DNA of 64,000 nucleotides from Elmis aenea. Taxonomy: Eukaryota > Arthropoda > Insecta > Coleoptera > Elmidae. The stretch is from NCBI GenBank assembly GCA_947652605.1, contig CANTFG010000048.1, forward strand, positions 206,618 to 270,617, given 5' to 3'. The notes under the pieces are model-generated. The model saw only the letters and a list, made by a program, of their open reading frames with translations. It was not told the origin of the DNA and searched no databases. Shown here in pieces: positions 50,131-64,000 of this stretch. Both the position numbers and the translations under genes were made by a program. Every line of letters begins with the position of its first letter. Within the stretch, counting starts at the first letter, position 1.

Positions 50131-53100
50131 GTAAAAATTAAAACCAGCTCTTTAAGACATATGCAAAACAATTGTATTCATGTAAAGAGGCGATGGATAA
50201 ACTGTTCCTGTCATATACAAATCAATAATTAAAATTGTTTGGAAATAGTCGCTCAAGGAACATATGTATTAACTAAAGCACGGTATTTTTAGGAAATTAT
50301 TAAAAATTAAAACCAGCTCATTGAAAGACATATGCAAAACAATTTTATTCATGTAAAGAGGCGATGGATAAACTGTTCCTGTGATATACAAATCAATAAT
50401 TAAAATTGTTTAGAAATAGTCGCTCAAGGAACATATGTATTAACTAAAGCACGGTATTTTTAGGAAATTATTAAAAATTAAAACCAGCTCATTGAAAGAC
50501 ATATGCAAAACAATTGTATTCATGTAAAGAGGCGATGGATAAACTGTTCCTGTGATATACAAATCAATAATTAAAATTGTTTAGAAATAGTCGCTCAAGG
50601 AACATATGTATTAACTAAAGCACGGTATTTTTAGGAAATTATTAAAAATTAAAACCAGCTCATTGAAAGACATATGCAAAACAATTGTATTCATGTAAAG
50701 AGGCGATGGATAAACTGTTCCTGTGATATACAAATCAATAATTAAAATTGTTTCGAAATAGTCGCTCAAGGAACATATGTATTAACTAAAGCACGGTATT
50801 TTTAGGAAATTATTAAAAATTAAAACCAGCTCATTGAAAGACATATGCAAAACAATTGTATTCATGTAAAGAGGCGATGGATAAACTGTTCCTGTGATAT
50901 ACAAATCAATAATTAAAATTGTTTCGAAATAGTCGCTCAAGGAACATATGTATTAACTAAAGCACGGTATTTTTAGGAAATTATTAAAAATTAAAACCAG
51001 CTCATTGAAAGACATATGCAAAACAATTGTATTCCTGTAAAGAGGCGATGGATAAACTGTTTCTGTGATATACAAATCAATAATTAAAATTGTTCAGAAA
51101 TAGTCGCTCAAGGAACATATGTATTAACTAAAGCACGGTATTTTTAGGAAATTATTAAAAATTAAAACCAGCTCATTGAAAGACATATGCAAAACAATTG
51201 TATTCATGTAAAGAGGCGATGGATAAACTGTTCCTGTGATATACAAATCAATAATGAAAATTGTTTAGAAATAGTCGCTCAAGGAACATATGTATTAACT
51301 AAAGCACGGTATTTTTAGGAAATTATTAAAAATTAAAACCAGCTCATTGAAAAAAATATGCAAAACAATTGTATTCATGTAAAGAGGCGATGGATAAACT
51401 GTTCCTGTCATATACAAATCAATAATTAAAATTGTTTAGAAATAGTCGCTCAAGGAACATATGTATTAACTAAAGCACGGTATTTTTAGGAAATTATTAA
51501 AAATTAAAACCAGCTCATTGAAAGACATATGCAAAACAATTGTATTCATGTAAAGAGGCGATGGATAAACTGTTCCTGTGATATACAAATCAATAATTAA
51601 AATTGTTTCGAAATAGTCGCTCAAGGCATATATGTATTAACTAAAGCACGGTATTTTTAGGAAATTATTAAAAATTAAAACCAGCTCATTGAAAGACATA
51701 AGCAAAACAATTGTATTCATGTAAAGAGGCGATAGATAAACTGTTCCTGTGATATACAAATCAATAATTAAAATTGTTTCGAAATAGTCGCTCAAGGAAC
51801 ATATGTATTAACTAAAGCACGGTATTTTTAGGAAATTATTAAAAATTAAAACCAGCTTATTGAAAGACATATGCAAAACAATTGTATTCATGTAAAGAGG
51901 CGATGGATAAACTGTTCCTGTGATATACAAATCAATAATTAAAATTGTTTCGAAATAGTCGCTCAAGGAACATATGTATTAACTAAAGCACGGTATTTTT
52001 AGGAAATTATTAAAAATTAAAACCAGCTCATTGAAAGACATATGCAAAACAATTGTATTCATGTAAAGAGGCGATGGATAAACTGTTCCTGTCATATACA
52101 AATCAATAATTAAAATTGTTTAGAAATAGTCGCTCAAGGAACATATGTATTAACTAAAGCACGGTATTTTTAGGAAATTAGTAAAAATTAAAACCAGCTC
52201 ATTGAAAGACATATGCAAAACAATTGTATTCATGTAAAGAGGCGATGAATAAACTGTTCCTGTCATATACAAATCAATAATTAAAATTGTGTCGAAATAG
52301 TCGCACAAGGAACATATGTATTAACTAAAGCACGGTATTTTTAGGAAATTATTAAAAATTAAAACCAGCTCATTGAAAGACATATGCAAAACAATTTTAT
52401 TCATGTAAAGAGGCGATGGATAAACTGTTCCTTTGATATACAAATCAATAATTAAAATTGTTTAGAAATAGTCGCTCAAGGAACATATGTATTAACTAAA
52501 GCACGGTATTTTTAGGAAATTATTAAAAATTAAAACCAGCTCATTGAAAGACATATGCAAAACAATTGTATTCATGTAAAGAGGCGATGGATAAACTGTT
52601 CCTGTGATATACAAATCAATAATTAAAATTGTTTAGAAATAGTCGCACAAGGAACATATGTATTAACTAAAGCACGGTATTTTTAGGAAATTATTAAAAA
52701 TTAAAACCAGCTCATTGAAAGACATATGCAAAACAATTGTATTCATGTAAAGAGGCGATGGATAAACTGTTCCTGTGATATACAAATCAATAATTAAAAT
52801 TGTTTCGAAATAGTCGCTCAAGGAACATATGTATTAACTAAAGCACGGTATTTTTAGGAAATTATTAAAAATTAAAACCAGCTCATTGAAAGACATATGC
52901 AAAACAATTGTATTCATGTAAAGAGGCGATGGATAAACTGTTCCTGTGATATACAAATCAATAATTAAAATTGTTTAGAAATAGTCGCTCAAGGAACATA
53001 TGTATTAACTAAAGCACGGTATTTTTAGAAAATTATTAAAAATTAAAACCAGCTCATTGAAAGACATATGCAAAACAATTGTATTCATGTAAAGAGGCGA

Positions 53101-56100
53101 TGGATAAACTGTTCCTGTGATATACAAATCAATAAATTAAATTGTTCAGAAATAGTTGCTCAAGGAACATATGTACTAACTAAAGCACGGTATTTTTAGG
53201 AAATTATTAAAAATTAATACCAGCTCATTGAAAGACATGCAAAACAATTGTATTCATGTAAAGAGGCGATGGATAAACTGTTCCTGTGATATACAAATCA
53301 ATAATTAAAATTGTTTCGAAATAGTCGCTCAAGGAACATATGTATTAACTAAAGCACGGTATTTTTAGGAAATTATTAAAAATTAAAACCAGCTCATTGA
53401 AAGACATATGCAAAACAATTGTATTCATGTAAAGAGGCGATGGATAAACTGTTCCTGTGATATACAAATCAATAATTAAAATTGTTTAGAAATAGTCGCT
53501 CAAGGAACATATGTATTAACTAAAGCACGGTACTTTTAGGAAATTATTAAAAATTAAAACCAGCTCATTGAAAGACATATGCAAAACAATTGTATTCATG
53601 TAAAGAGGCGATGGATAAACTGTTCCTGTGATATACAAATCAATAATTAAAATTGTTTAGAAATAGTCGCTCAAGGAACATATGTATTAACTAAAGCACG
53701 GTATTTTTAGGAAATTATTAAAAATTAAAACCAGCTCATTGAAAGACATATGCAAAACAATTGTATTCATGTAAAGAGGCGATGGATAAACTGTTCCTGT
53801 GATATACAAATCAATAATTAAAATTGTTTAGAAATAGTCGCTCAAGGAACATATGTATTAACTAAAGCACGGTATTTTTAGGAAATTATTAAAAATTAAA
53901 ACCAGCTCATTGAAAGACATATGCAAAACAATTGTATTCATGTAAAGAGGCGATGGATAAACTGTTCCTGTGATATACAAATCAATAAATTAAATTGTTC
54001 AGAAATAGTTGCTCAAGGAACATATGTACTAACTAAAGCACGGTATTTTTAGGAAATTATTAAAAATTAATACCAGCTCATTGAAAGACATGCAAAACAA
54101 TTGTATTCATGTAAAGAGGCGATGGATAAACTGTTCCTGTGATATACAAATCAATAATTAAAATTGTTTCGAAATAGTCGCTCAAAGAACATATGTATTA
54201 ACTAAAGCACGGTATTTTTAGGAAATTATTAAAAAGTAAAACCAGCTCATTGAAAGACATATGCAAAACAATTGTATTCATGTAAAGAGGCGATGGATAA
54301 ACTGTTCCTGTGATATACAAATTAATAATTGAAATTGTTTAGAAATAGTCGCACAAGGAACATATGTATTAACTAAAGCACGGTATTTTTAGGAAATTAG
54401 TAAAAATTAAAACCAGCTCTTTAAGACATATGCAAAACAATTGTATTCATGTAAAGAGGCGATGGATAAACTGTTCCTGTCATATACAAATCAATAATTA
54501 AAATTGTTTGGAAATAGTCGCTCAAGGAACATATGTATTAACTAAAGCACGGTATTTTTAGGAAATTATTAAAAATTAAAACCAGCTCATTGAAAGACAT
54601 ATGCAAAACAATTTTATTCATGTAAAGAGGCGATGGATAAACTGTTCCTGTGATATACAAATCAATAATTAAAATTGTTTAGAAATAGTCGCTCAAGGAA
54701 CATATGTATTAACTAAAGCACGGTATTTTTAGGAAATTATTAAAAATTAAAACCAGCTCATTGAAAGACATATGCAAAACAATTGTATTCATGTAAAGAG
54801 GCGATGGATAAACTGTTCCTGTGATATACAAATCAATAATTAAAATTGTTTAGAAATAGTCGCTCAAGGAACATATGTATTAACTAAAGCACGGTATTTT
54901 TAGGAAATTATTAAAAATTAAAACCAGCTCATTGAAAGACATATGCAAAACAATTGTATTCATGTAAAGAGGCGATGGATAAACTGTTCCTGTGATATAC
55001 AAATCAATAATTAAAATTGTTTCGAAATAGTCGCTCAAGGAACATATGTATTAACTAAAGCACGGTATTTTTAGGAAATTATTAAAAATTAAAACCAGCT
55101 CATTGAAAGACATATGCAAAACAATTGTATTCCTGTAAAGAGGCGATGGATAAACTGTTTCTGTGATATACAAATCAATAATTAAAATTGTTCAGAAATA
55201 GTCGCTCAAGGAACATATGTATTAACTAAAGCACGGTATTTTTAGGAAATTATTAAAAATTAAAACCAGCTCATTGAAAGACATATGCAAAACAATTGTA
55301 TTCATGTAAAGAGGCGATGGATAAACTGTTCCTGTGATATACAAATCAATAATGAAAATTGTTTAGAAATAGTCGCTCAAGGAACATATGTATTAACTAA
55401 AGCACGGTATTTTTAGGAAATTATTAAAAATTAAAACCAGCTCATTGAAAAAAATATGCAAAACAATTGTATTCATGTAAAGAGGCGATGGATAAACTGT
55501 TCCTGTCATATACAAATCAATAATTAAAATTGTTTAGAAATAGTCGCTCAAGGAACATATGTATTAACTAAAGCACGGTATTTTTAGGAAATTATTAAAA
55601 ATTAAAACCAGCTTATTGAAAGACATATGCAAAACAATTGTATTCATGTAAAGAGGCGATGGATAAACTGTTCCTGTGATATACAAATCAATAATTAAAA
55701 TTGTTTCGAAATAGTCGCTCAAGGCATATATGTATTAACTAAAGCACGGTATTTTTAGGAAATTATTAAAAATTAAAACCAGCTCATTGAAAGACATAAG
55801 CAAAACAATTGTATTCATGTAAAGAGGCGATAGATAAACTGTTCCTGTGATATACAAATCAATAATTAAAATTGTTTCGAAATAGTCGCTCAAGGAACAT
55901 ATGTATTAACTAAAGCACGGTATTTTTAGGAAATTATTAAAAATTAAAACCAGATTATTGAAAGACATATGCAAAACAATTGTATTCATGTAAAGAGGCG
56001 ATGGATAAACTGTTCCTGTGATATACAAATCAATAATTAAAATTGTTTCGAAATAGTCGCTCAAGGAACATATGTATTAACTAAAGCACGGTATTTTTAG

Positions 56101-59100
56101 GAAATTATTAAAAATTAAAACCAGCTCATTGAAAGACATATGCAAAACAATTGTATTCATGTAAAGAGGCGATGGATAAACTGTTCCTGTCATATACAAA
56201 TCAATAATTAAAATTGTTTAGAAATAGTCGCTCAAGGAACATATGTATTAACTAAAGCACGGTATTTTTAGGAAATTAGTAAAAATTAAAACCAGCTCAT
56301 TGAAAGACATATGCAAAACAATTGTATTCATGTAAAGAGGCGATGAATAAACTGTTCCTGTCATATACAAATCAATAATTAAAATTGTTTCGAAATAGTC
56401 GCACAAGGAACATATGTATTAACTAAAGCACGGTATTTTTAGGAAATTATTAAAAATTAAAACCAGCTCATTGAAAGACATATGCAAAACAATTTTATTC
56501 ATGTAAAGAGGCGATGGATAAACTGTTCCTGTGATATACAAATCAATAATTAAAATTGTTTAGAAATAGTCGCTCAAGGAACATATGTATTAACTAAAGC
56601 ACGGTATTTTTAGGAAATTATTAAAAATTAAAACCAGCTCATTGAAAGACATATGCAAAACAATTGTATTCATGTAAAGAGGCGATGGATAAACTGTTCC
56701 TGTGATATACAAATCAATAATTAAAATTGTTTCGAAATAGTCGCTCAAGGAACATATGTATTAACTAAAGCACGGTATTTTTAGGAAATTATTAAAAATT
56801 AAAACCAGCTCATTGAAAGACATATGCAAAACAATTGTATTCATGTAAAGAGGCGATGGATAAACTGTTCCTGTGATATACAAATCAATAAATTAAATTG
56901 TTCAGAAATAGTTGCTCAAGGAACATATGTACTAACTAAAGCACGGTATTTTTAGGAAATTATTAAAAATTAATACCAGCTCATTGAAAGACATGCAAAA
57001 CAATTGTATTCATGTAAAGAGGCGATGGATAAACTGTTCCTGTGATATACAAATCAATAATTAAAATTGTTTCGAAATAGTCGCTCAAGGAACATATGTA
57101 TTAACTAAAGCACGATATTTTTAGGAAATTATTAAAAATTAAAACCAGCTCATTGAAAGACATATGCAAAACAATTGTATTCATGTAAAGAGGCGATGGA
57201 TAAACTGTTCCTGTGATATACAAATCAATAATTAAAATTGTTTAGAAATAGTCGCTCAAGGAACATATGTATTAACTAAAGCACGGTATTTTTAGGAAAT
57301 TATTAAAAATTAAAACCAGCTCATTGAAAGACATATGCAAAACAATTGTATTCATGTAAAGAGGCGATGGATAAACTGTTCCTGTGATATACAAATCAAT
57401 AATTAAAATTGTTTAGAAATAGTCGCTCAAGGAACATATGTATTAACTAAAGCACGGTATTTTTAGGAAATTATTAAAAATTAAAACCAGCTCATTGAAA
57501 GACATATGCAAAACAATTGTATTCATGTAAAGAGGCGATGGATAAACTGTTCCTGTGATATACAAATCAATAATTAAAATTGTTTAGAAATAGTCGCTCA
57601 AGGAACATATGTATTAACTAAAGCACGGTATTTTTAGGAAATTATTAAAAATTAAAACCAGCTCATTGAAAGACATATGCAAAACAATTGTATTCATGTA
57701 AAGAGGCGATGGATAAACTGTTCCTGTGATATACAAATCAATAAATTAAATTGTTCAGAAATAGTTGCTCAAGGAACATATGTACTAACTAAAGCACGGT
57801 ATTTTTAGGAAATTATTAAAAATTAATACCAGCTCATTGAAAGACATGCAAAACAATTGTATTCATGTAAAGAGGCGATGGATAAACTGTTCCTGTGATA
57901 TACAAATCAATAATTAAAATTGTTTCGAAATAGTCGCTCAAGGAACATATGTATTAACTAAAGCACGGTATTTTTAGGAAATTATTAAAAAGTAAAACCA
58001 GCTCATTGAAAGACATATGCAAAACAATTGTATTCATGTAAAGAGGCGATGGATAAACTGTTCCTGTGATATACAAATCAATAATTGAAATTGTTTCGAA
58101 ATAGTCGCACAAGGAACATATGTATTAACTAAAGCACGGTATTTTTAGGAAATTAGTAAAAATTAAAACCAGCTCTTTAAGACATATGCAAAACAATTGT
58201 ATTCATGTAAAGAGGCGATGGATAAACTGTTCCTGTCATATACAAATCAATAATTAAAATTGTTTGGAAATAGTCGCTCAAGGAACATATGTATTAACTA
58301 AAGCACGGTATTTTTAGGAAATTATTAAAAATTAAAACCAGCTTATTGAAAGACATATGCAAAACAATTGTATTCATGTAAAGAGGCGATGGATAAACTG
58401 TTCCTGTGATATACAAATCAATAATTAAAATTGTTTAGAAATAGTCGCTCAAGGAACATATGTATTAACTAAAGCACGGTATTTTTAGGAAATTATTAAA
58501 AATTAAAACCAGCTCATTGAAAGACATATGCAAAACAATTGTATTCATGTAAAGAGGCGATGGATAAACTGTTCCTGTGATATACAAATCAATAATTAAA
58601 ATTGTTTCGAAATAGTCGCTCAAGGCATATATGTATTAACTTAAGCACGGTATTTTTAGGAAATTATTAAAAATTAAAACCAGCTCATTGAAAGACATAA
58701 GCAAAACAATTGTATTCATGTAAAGAGGCGATAGATAAACTGTTCCTGTGATATACAAATCAATAATTAAAATTGTTTAGAAATAGTCGCTCAAGGAACA
58801 TATGTATTAACTAAAGCACGGTATTTTTAGGAAATTATTAAAAATTAAAACCAGCTTATTGAAAGACATATGCAAAACAATTGTATTCATGTAAAGAGGC
58901 GATGGATAAACTGTTCCTGTGATATACAAATCAATAATTAAAATTGTTTCGAAATAGTCGCTCAAGGAACATATGTATTAACTAAAGCACGGTATTTTTA
59001 GGAAATTATTAAAAATTAAAACCAGCTCATTGAAAGACATATGCAAAACAATTGTATTCATGTAAAGAGGCGATGGATAAACTGTTCCTGTCATATACAA

Positions 59101-59500
59101 ATCAATAATTAAAATTGTTTAGAAATAGTCGCTCAAGGAACATATGTATTAACTAAAGCACGGTATTTTTAGGAAATTAGTAAAAATTAAAACCAGCTCA
59201 TTAAAAGACATATGCAAAACAATTGTATTCATGTAAAGAGGCGATGAATAAACTGTTCCTGTCATATACAAATCAATAATTAAAATTGTTTCGAAATAGT
59301 CGCACAAGGAACATATGTATTAACTAAAGCACGGTATTTTTAGGAAATTATTAAAAATTAAAACCAGCTCATTGAAAGACATATGCAAAACAATTGTATT
59401 CCTGTAAAGAGGCGATGGATAAACTGTTCCTGTGATATACAAATCAATAATTAAAATTGTTTAGAAATAGTCGCTCAAGGAACATATGTATTAACTAAAG
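50130..59500 (+). repeat. SatC subregion with repeated blocks at about 4.1, 3.8 and 2.9 kb offsets
   Basis: ctctttaagacat occurs at about 50151, 54420 and 58176 (offsets 4269 and 3756). aaggcatatatg occurs at 51623, 55721 and 58622 (4098 and 2901). cggtacttttag occurs at 49261 and 53530 (4269). The offsets differ by whole monomers and the order of marked units is kept, so the same multi-monomer block has been copied repeatedly with loss of internal runs. Confidence 0.8.
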
Positions 59501-62500
59501 CACGGTATTTTTAGGAAATTATTAAAAATTAAAACCAGCTCATTGAAAGACATATGCAAAACAATTGTATTCCTGTAAAGAGGCGATGGATAAACTGTTC
59601 CTGTGATATACAAATCAATAATTAAAATTGTTTAGAAATAGTCGCTCAAGGAACATATGTATTAACTAAAGCACGGTATTTTTAGGAAATTATTAAAAAT
59701 TAATACCAGCTCATTGAAAGACATATGCAAAACAATTGTATTCATGTAAAGAGGCGATGGATAAACTGTTTCTGTGACATACAAATCAATAATTAAAATT
59801 GTTCAGAAATAGTCGCTCAAGGAACATATGTATTAACTAAAGCACGGTATTTTTAGGAAATTATTAAAAATTAAAACCAGCTCATTGAAGACATATGCAA
59901 AACAATTGTATTCATGTAAAGAGGCGATGGATAAACTGTTCCTGTGATATACAAATCAATAATTAAAATTGTTTCGAAATAGTCGCTCAAGGAACATATG
60001 TATTAACTAAAGCACGGTATTTTTAGGAAATTATTAAAAATTAAAACCAGCTCATTGAAAGACATATGCAAAACAATTGTATTCATGTAAAGAGGCGATG
60101 GATAAACTGTTCCTGTGATATACAAATCAATAATTAAAATTGTTTAGAAATAGTCGCTCAAGGAACATATGTATTAACTAAAGCACGGTATTTTTAGGAA
60201 ATTATTAAAAATTAAAACCAGCTCATTGAAAGACATATGCAAAACAATTGTATTCATGTAAAGAGGCGATGGATAAACTGTTCCTGTGATATACAAATCA
60301 ATAATTAAAATTTTTTCGAAATAGTCGCTCAAGGAACATATGTATTAACTAAAGCACGGTATTTTTAGGAAATTATTAAAAATTAAAACCAGCTCATTGA
60401 AAGACATATGCAAAACAATTGTATTCATGTAAAGAGGCGATGGATAAACTGTTCCTGTGATATACAAATCAATAATTAAAATTGTTTCGAAATAGTCGCT
60501 CAAGGAACATATGTATTAACTAAAGCACGGTATTTTTAGGAAATTATTAAAAATTAAAACCAGCTCATTGAAAGACATATGCAAAACAATTGTATTCCTG
60601 TAAAGAGGCGATGGATAAACTGTTTCTGTGATATACAAATCAATAATTAAAATTGTTCAGAAATAGTCGCTCAAGGAACATATGTATTAACTAAAGCACG
60701 GTATTTTTAGGAAATTATTAAAAATTAAAACCAGCTCATTGAAAGACATATGCAAAACAATTGTATTCATGTAAAGAGGCGATGGATAAACTGTTCCTGT
60801 CATATACAAATCAATAATTAAAATTGTTTAGAAATAGTCGCTCAAGGAACATATGTATTAACTAAAGCACGGTATTTTTAGGAAATTATTAAAAATTAAA
60901 ACCAGCTCATTGAAAGACATATGCAAAACAATTTTATTCATGTAAAGAGGCGATGGATAAACTGTTCCTGTGATATACAAATCAATAATTAAAATTGTTT
61001 AGAAATAGTCGCTCAAGGAACATATGTATTAACTAAAGCACGGTATTTTTAGGAAATTATTAAAAATTAAAACCAGCTCATTGAAAGACATATGCAAAAC
61101 AATTGTATTCATGTAAAGAGGCGATGGATAAACTGTTCCTGTGATATACAAATCAATAATTAAAATTGTTTCGAAATAGTCGCTCAAGGAACATATGTAT
61201 TAACTAAAGCACGGTATTTTTAGGAAATTATTAAAAATTAAAACCAGCTCATTGAAAGACATATGCAAAACAATTGTATTCATGTAAAGAGGCGATGGAT
61301 AAACTGTTCCTGTGATATACAAATCAATAATTAAAATTGTTTCGAAATAGTCGCTCAAGGAACATATGTATTAACTAAAGCACGGTATTTTTAGGAAATT
61401 ATTAAAAATTAAAACCAGCTCATTGAAAGACATATGCAAAACAATTGTATTCATGTAAAGAGGCGATGGATAAACTGTTCCTGTCATATACAAATCAATA
61501 ATTAAAATTGTTTCGAAATAGTCGCTCAAGGAACATATGTATTAACTAAAGCACGGTATTTTTAGGAAATTATTAAAAATTAAAAGCAGCTCATTGAAAG
61601 ACATATGCAAAACAATTGTATTCATGTAAAGAGGCGATGGATAAACTGTTCCTGTGATATACAAATCAATAATTAAAATTTTTTAGAAATAGTCGCTCAA
61701 GGAACATATGTATTAACTAAAGCACGGTATTTTTAGGAAATTATTAAAAATTAAAACCAGCTCATTAAAAGACATATGCAAAACAATTGTATTCATGTAA
61801 AGAAGCGATGGATAAACTTTTCCTGTGATATACAAATCAATAATTAAAATTGTTTAGAAATAGTCGCTCAAGGAACATATGTATTAACTAAAGCACGGTA
61901 TTTTTAGGAAATTATTAAAAATTAAAACCAGCTCATTGAAAGACATATGCAAAACAATTGTATTCATGTAAAGAGGCGATGGATAAACTGTTCCTGTGAT
62001 ATACAAATCAATAAATTAAATTGTTTAGAAATAGTCGCTCAAGGAACATATGTACTAACTAAAGCACGGTATTTTTAGGAAATTATTAAAAATTAATACC
62101 AGCTCATTGAAAGACATATGCAAAACAATTGTATTCATGTAAAGAGGCGATGGATAAACTGTTCCTGTGACATACAAATCAATAATTAAAATTGTTTCGA
62201 AATAGTCGCTCAAGGAACATATGTATTAACTAAAGCACGGTATTTTTAGGAAATTATTAAAAATTAAAACCAGCTCATTGAAAGACATATGCAAAACAAT
62301 TGTATTCATGTAAAGAGGCGATGGATAAACTGTTCCTGTGATATACAAATCAATAATTGAAATTTTTTCGAAATAGTCGCACAAGGAACATATGTATTAA
62401 CTAAAGCACGGTATTTTTAGGAAATTATTAAAAATTAAAACCAGCTCTTTAAAAGACATATGCAAAACAATTGTATTCATGTAAAGAGGCGATGGATAAA

Positions 62501-64000
62501 CTGTTTCTGTGATATACAAATCAATAATTAAAATTGTTTAGAAATAGTCGCTCAAGGAACATATGTATTAACTAAAGCACGGTATTTTTAGGAAATTATT
62601 AAAAATTAAAACCAGCTCATTGAAAGACATATGCAAAACAATTGTATTCATGTAAAGAGGCGATGGATAAACTGTTCCTGTCATATACAAATCAATAATT
62701 AAAATTGTTTCGAAATAGTCGCTCAAGGAACATATGTATTAACTAAAGCACGGTATTTTTAGGAAATTATTAAAAATTAAAACCAGCTCATTGAAAGACA
62801 TATGCAAAACAATTTTATTCATGTAAAGAGGCGATGGATAAACTGTTCCTGTGATATACAAATCAATAATTAAAATTGTTTAGAAATAGTCGCTCAAGGA
62901 ACATATGTATTAACTAAAGCACGGTATTTTTAGGAAATTATTAAAAATTAAAACCAGCTCATTGAAAGACATATGCAAAACAATTGTATTCATGTAAAGA
63001 GGCGATGGATAAACTGTTCCTGTCATATACAAATCAATAATTATAATTGTTTAGAAATAGTCGCTCAAGGAACATATGTATTAACTAAAGCACGGTATTT
63101 TTAGGAAATTATTAAAAATTAAAACCAGCTCATTGAAAGACATATGCAAAACAATTGTATTCATGTAAAGAGGCGATGGATAAACTGTTCCTGTGATATA
63201 CAAATCAATAATTAAAATTGTTTCGAAATAGTCGCTCAAGGCACATATGTATTAACTAAAGCACGGTATTTTTAGGAAATTATTAAAAATTAAAACCAGC
63301 TCATTGAAAGACATATGCAAAACAATTGTATTCATGTAAAGAGGCGATGGATAAACTGTTCCTGTGATATACAAATCAATAATTAAAATTGTTTCGAAAT
63401 AGTCGCTCAAGGAACATATGTATTAACTAAAGCACGGTATTTTTAGGAAATTATTAAAAATTAAAACCAGCTCATTAAAAGACATATGCAAAACAATTGT
63501 ATTCATGTAAAGAGGCGATGGATAAACTGTTCCTGTGATATACAAATCAATAATTAAAATTGTTTCGAAATAGTCGCTCAAGGAACATATGTATTAACTA
63601 AAGCACGGTATTTTTAGGAAATTATTAAAAATTAAAACCAGCTCATTGAAAGACATATGCAAAACAATTGTATTCATGTAAAGAGGCGATGGATAAACTG
63701 TTCCTGTCATATACAAATCAATAATTAAAATTGTTTAGAAATAGTCGCTCAAGGAACATATGTATTAACTAAAGCACGGTATTTTTAGGAAATTAGTAAA
63801 AATTAAAACCAGCTCTTTAAAAGACATATGCAAAACAATTGTATTCATGTAAAGAGGCGATGGATAAACTGTTTCTGTGATATACAAATCAATAATTAAA
63901 ATTGTTTAGAAATAGTCGCTCAAGGAACATATGTATTAACTAAAGCACGGTATTTTTAGGAAATTATTAAAAATTAAAACCAGCTCATTGAAAGACATAT

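Larger units (their letters stand above)
21715..64000 (+). repeat. SatC array: about 247 tandem copies of a 171-bp satellite
   Basis: Units phased on gctcaaggaacatatg start at 21715, 21884, 22055 and 22226. The period is 171 bp; the first unit is 169 because of a ctttaagtcat variant. The array is uninterrupted to the window edge. Each unit has two 8-bp palindromes (acatatgt and acaattgt) and a few polymorphic sites: gtgatata or gtcatata; tttcgaaa, tttagaaa, ttcagaaa or ttggaaa; gctcaagg or gcacaagg; cattgaaagac or ctttaaaagac; ttgtattcat, ttttattcat or ttgtattcct. SatC has no clear relation to satA or satB beyond short AT-rich words. I do not recognise the family; the 171-bp length equals that of primate alpha satellite, but the sequence does not resemble it. 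Confidence 0.98.

Noticed and set aside
21715..64000. Primate alpha satellite, because of the 171-bp period
   Set aside because: Only the length agrees. The monomer text does not resemble alpha satellite and the neighbouring satellites are unlike primate sequence.
21715..64000. Calling this array the functional centromere
   Set aside because: Sequence alone cannot show CENP-A occupancy. The near-match to the CENP-B box is imperfect and may be chance.
1..64000. Bacterial or phage origin of the window
   Set aside because: There is no coding density, no ribosome-binding sites and no operon structure; tens of kilobases of monomeric satellites are typical of eukaryotic heterochromatin.
1..64000. 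Naming a species or a known satellite family
   Set aside because: The style suggests an insect, but I did not recognise any monomer with certainty. A database search of the three consensus monomers would be decisive.

Overview
This 64 kb window is almost entirely tandemly repeated, very AT-rich eukaryotic satellite DNA. I find no protein-coding gene, tRNA or rRNA. The long near-identical arrays, the foldback-type element and the absence of coding density fit pericentromeric or other constitutive heterochromatin. An insect or other arthropod is my best guess, but nothing here fixes the species and I did not recognise any of the three satellites by name.

Region 1 (1-19471) is a mosaic of two unrelated satellites in the same orientation: satA (141-bp monomer) and satB (160-bp monomer). 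They alternate in nine satA blocks and nine satB blocks. Every switch occurs at the same place in the monomers, so each internal satA block is close to n+0.5 monomers long and each internal satB block close to n-0.2. This implies one original satA/satB junction pair that was then spread by amplifying composite blocks; repeat offsets of 2692, 967, 1670 and 1670 bp are visible.

Region 2 (19472-21714) is a 2243-bp foldback-like element. It has two roughly 780-bp inverted arms, each starting at the outside with about 3.5 copies of a 146-bp tandem repeat, and a 680-bp AT-rich loop with no convincing ORF. It sits exactly between satB on the left and satC on the right, with no visible target-site duplication. 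This suggests that it marks a recombination or rearrangement junction rather than a simple insertion.

Region 3 (21715-64000, continuing past the window) is one unbroken array of about 247 copies of a third satellite, satC (171 bp), with nested higher-order structure. There is an 8-mer of exactly 1368 bp (about 23.2-29.5 kb), a near-perfect tandem duplication of 6323 bp (about 32.3-44.9 kb), a 2390-bp duplication (about 45.4-50.1 kb) and later copies of the same blocks at changing offsets. Many satC monomers carry a motif matching 7 of the 9 core positions of the CENP-B box; other monomers have a one- or two-base change that removes it.

The regions do not form a pathway. Their interest lies in how three satellite families and a foldback element are joined and amplified.
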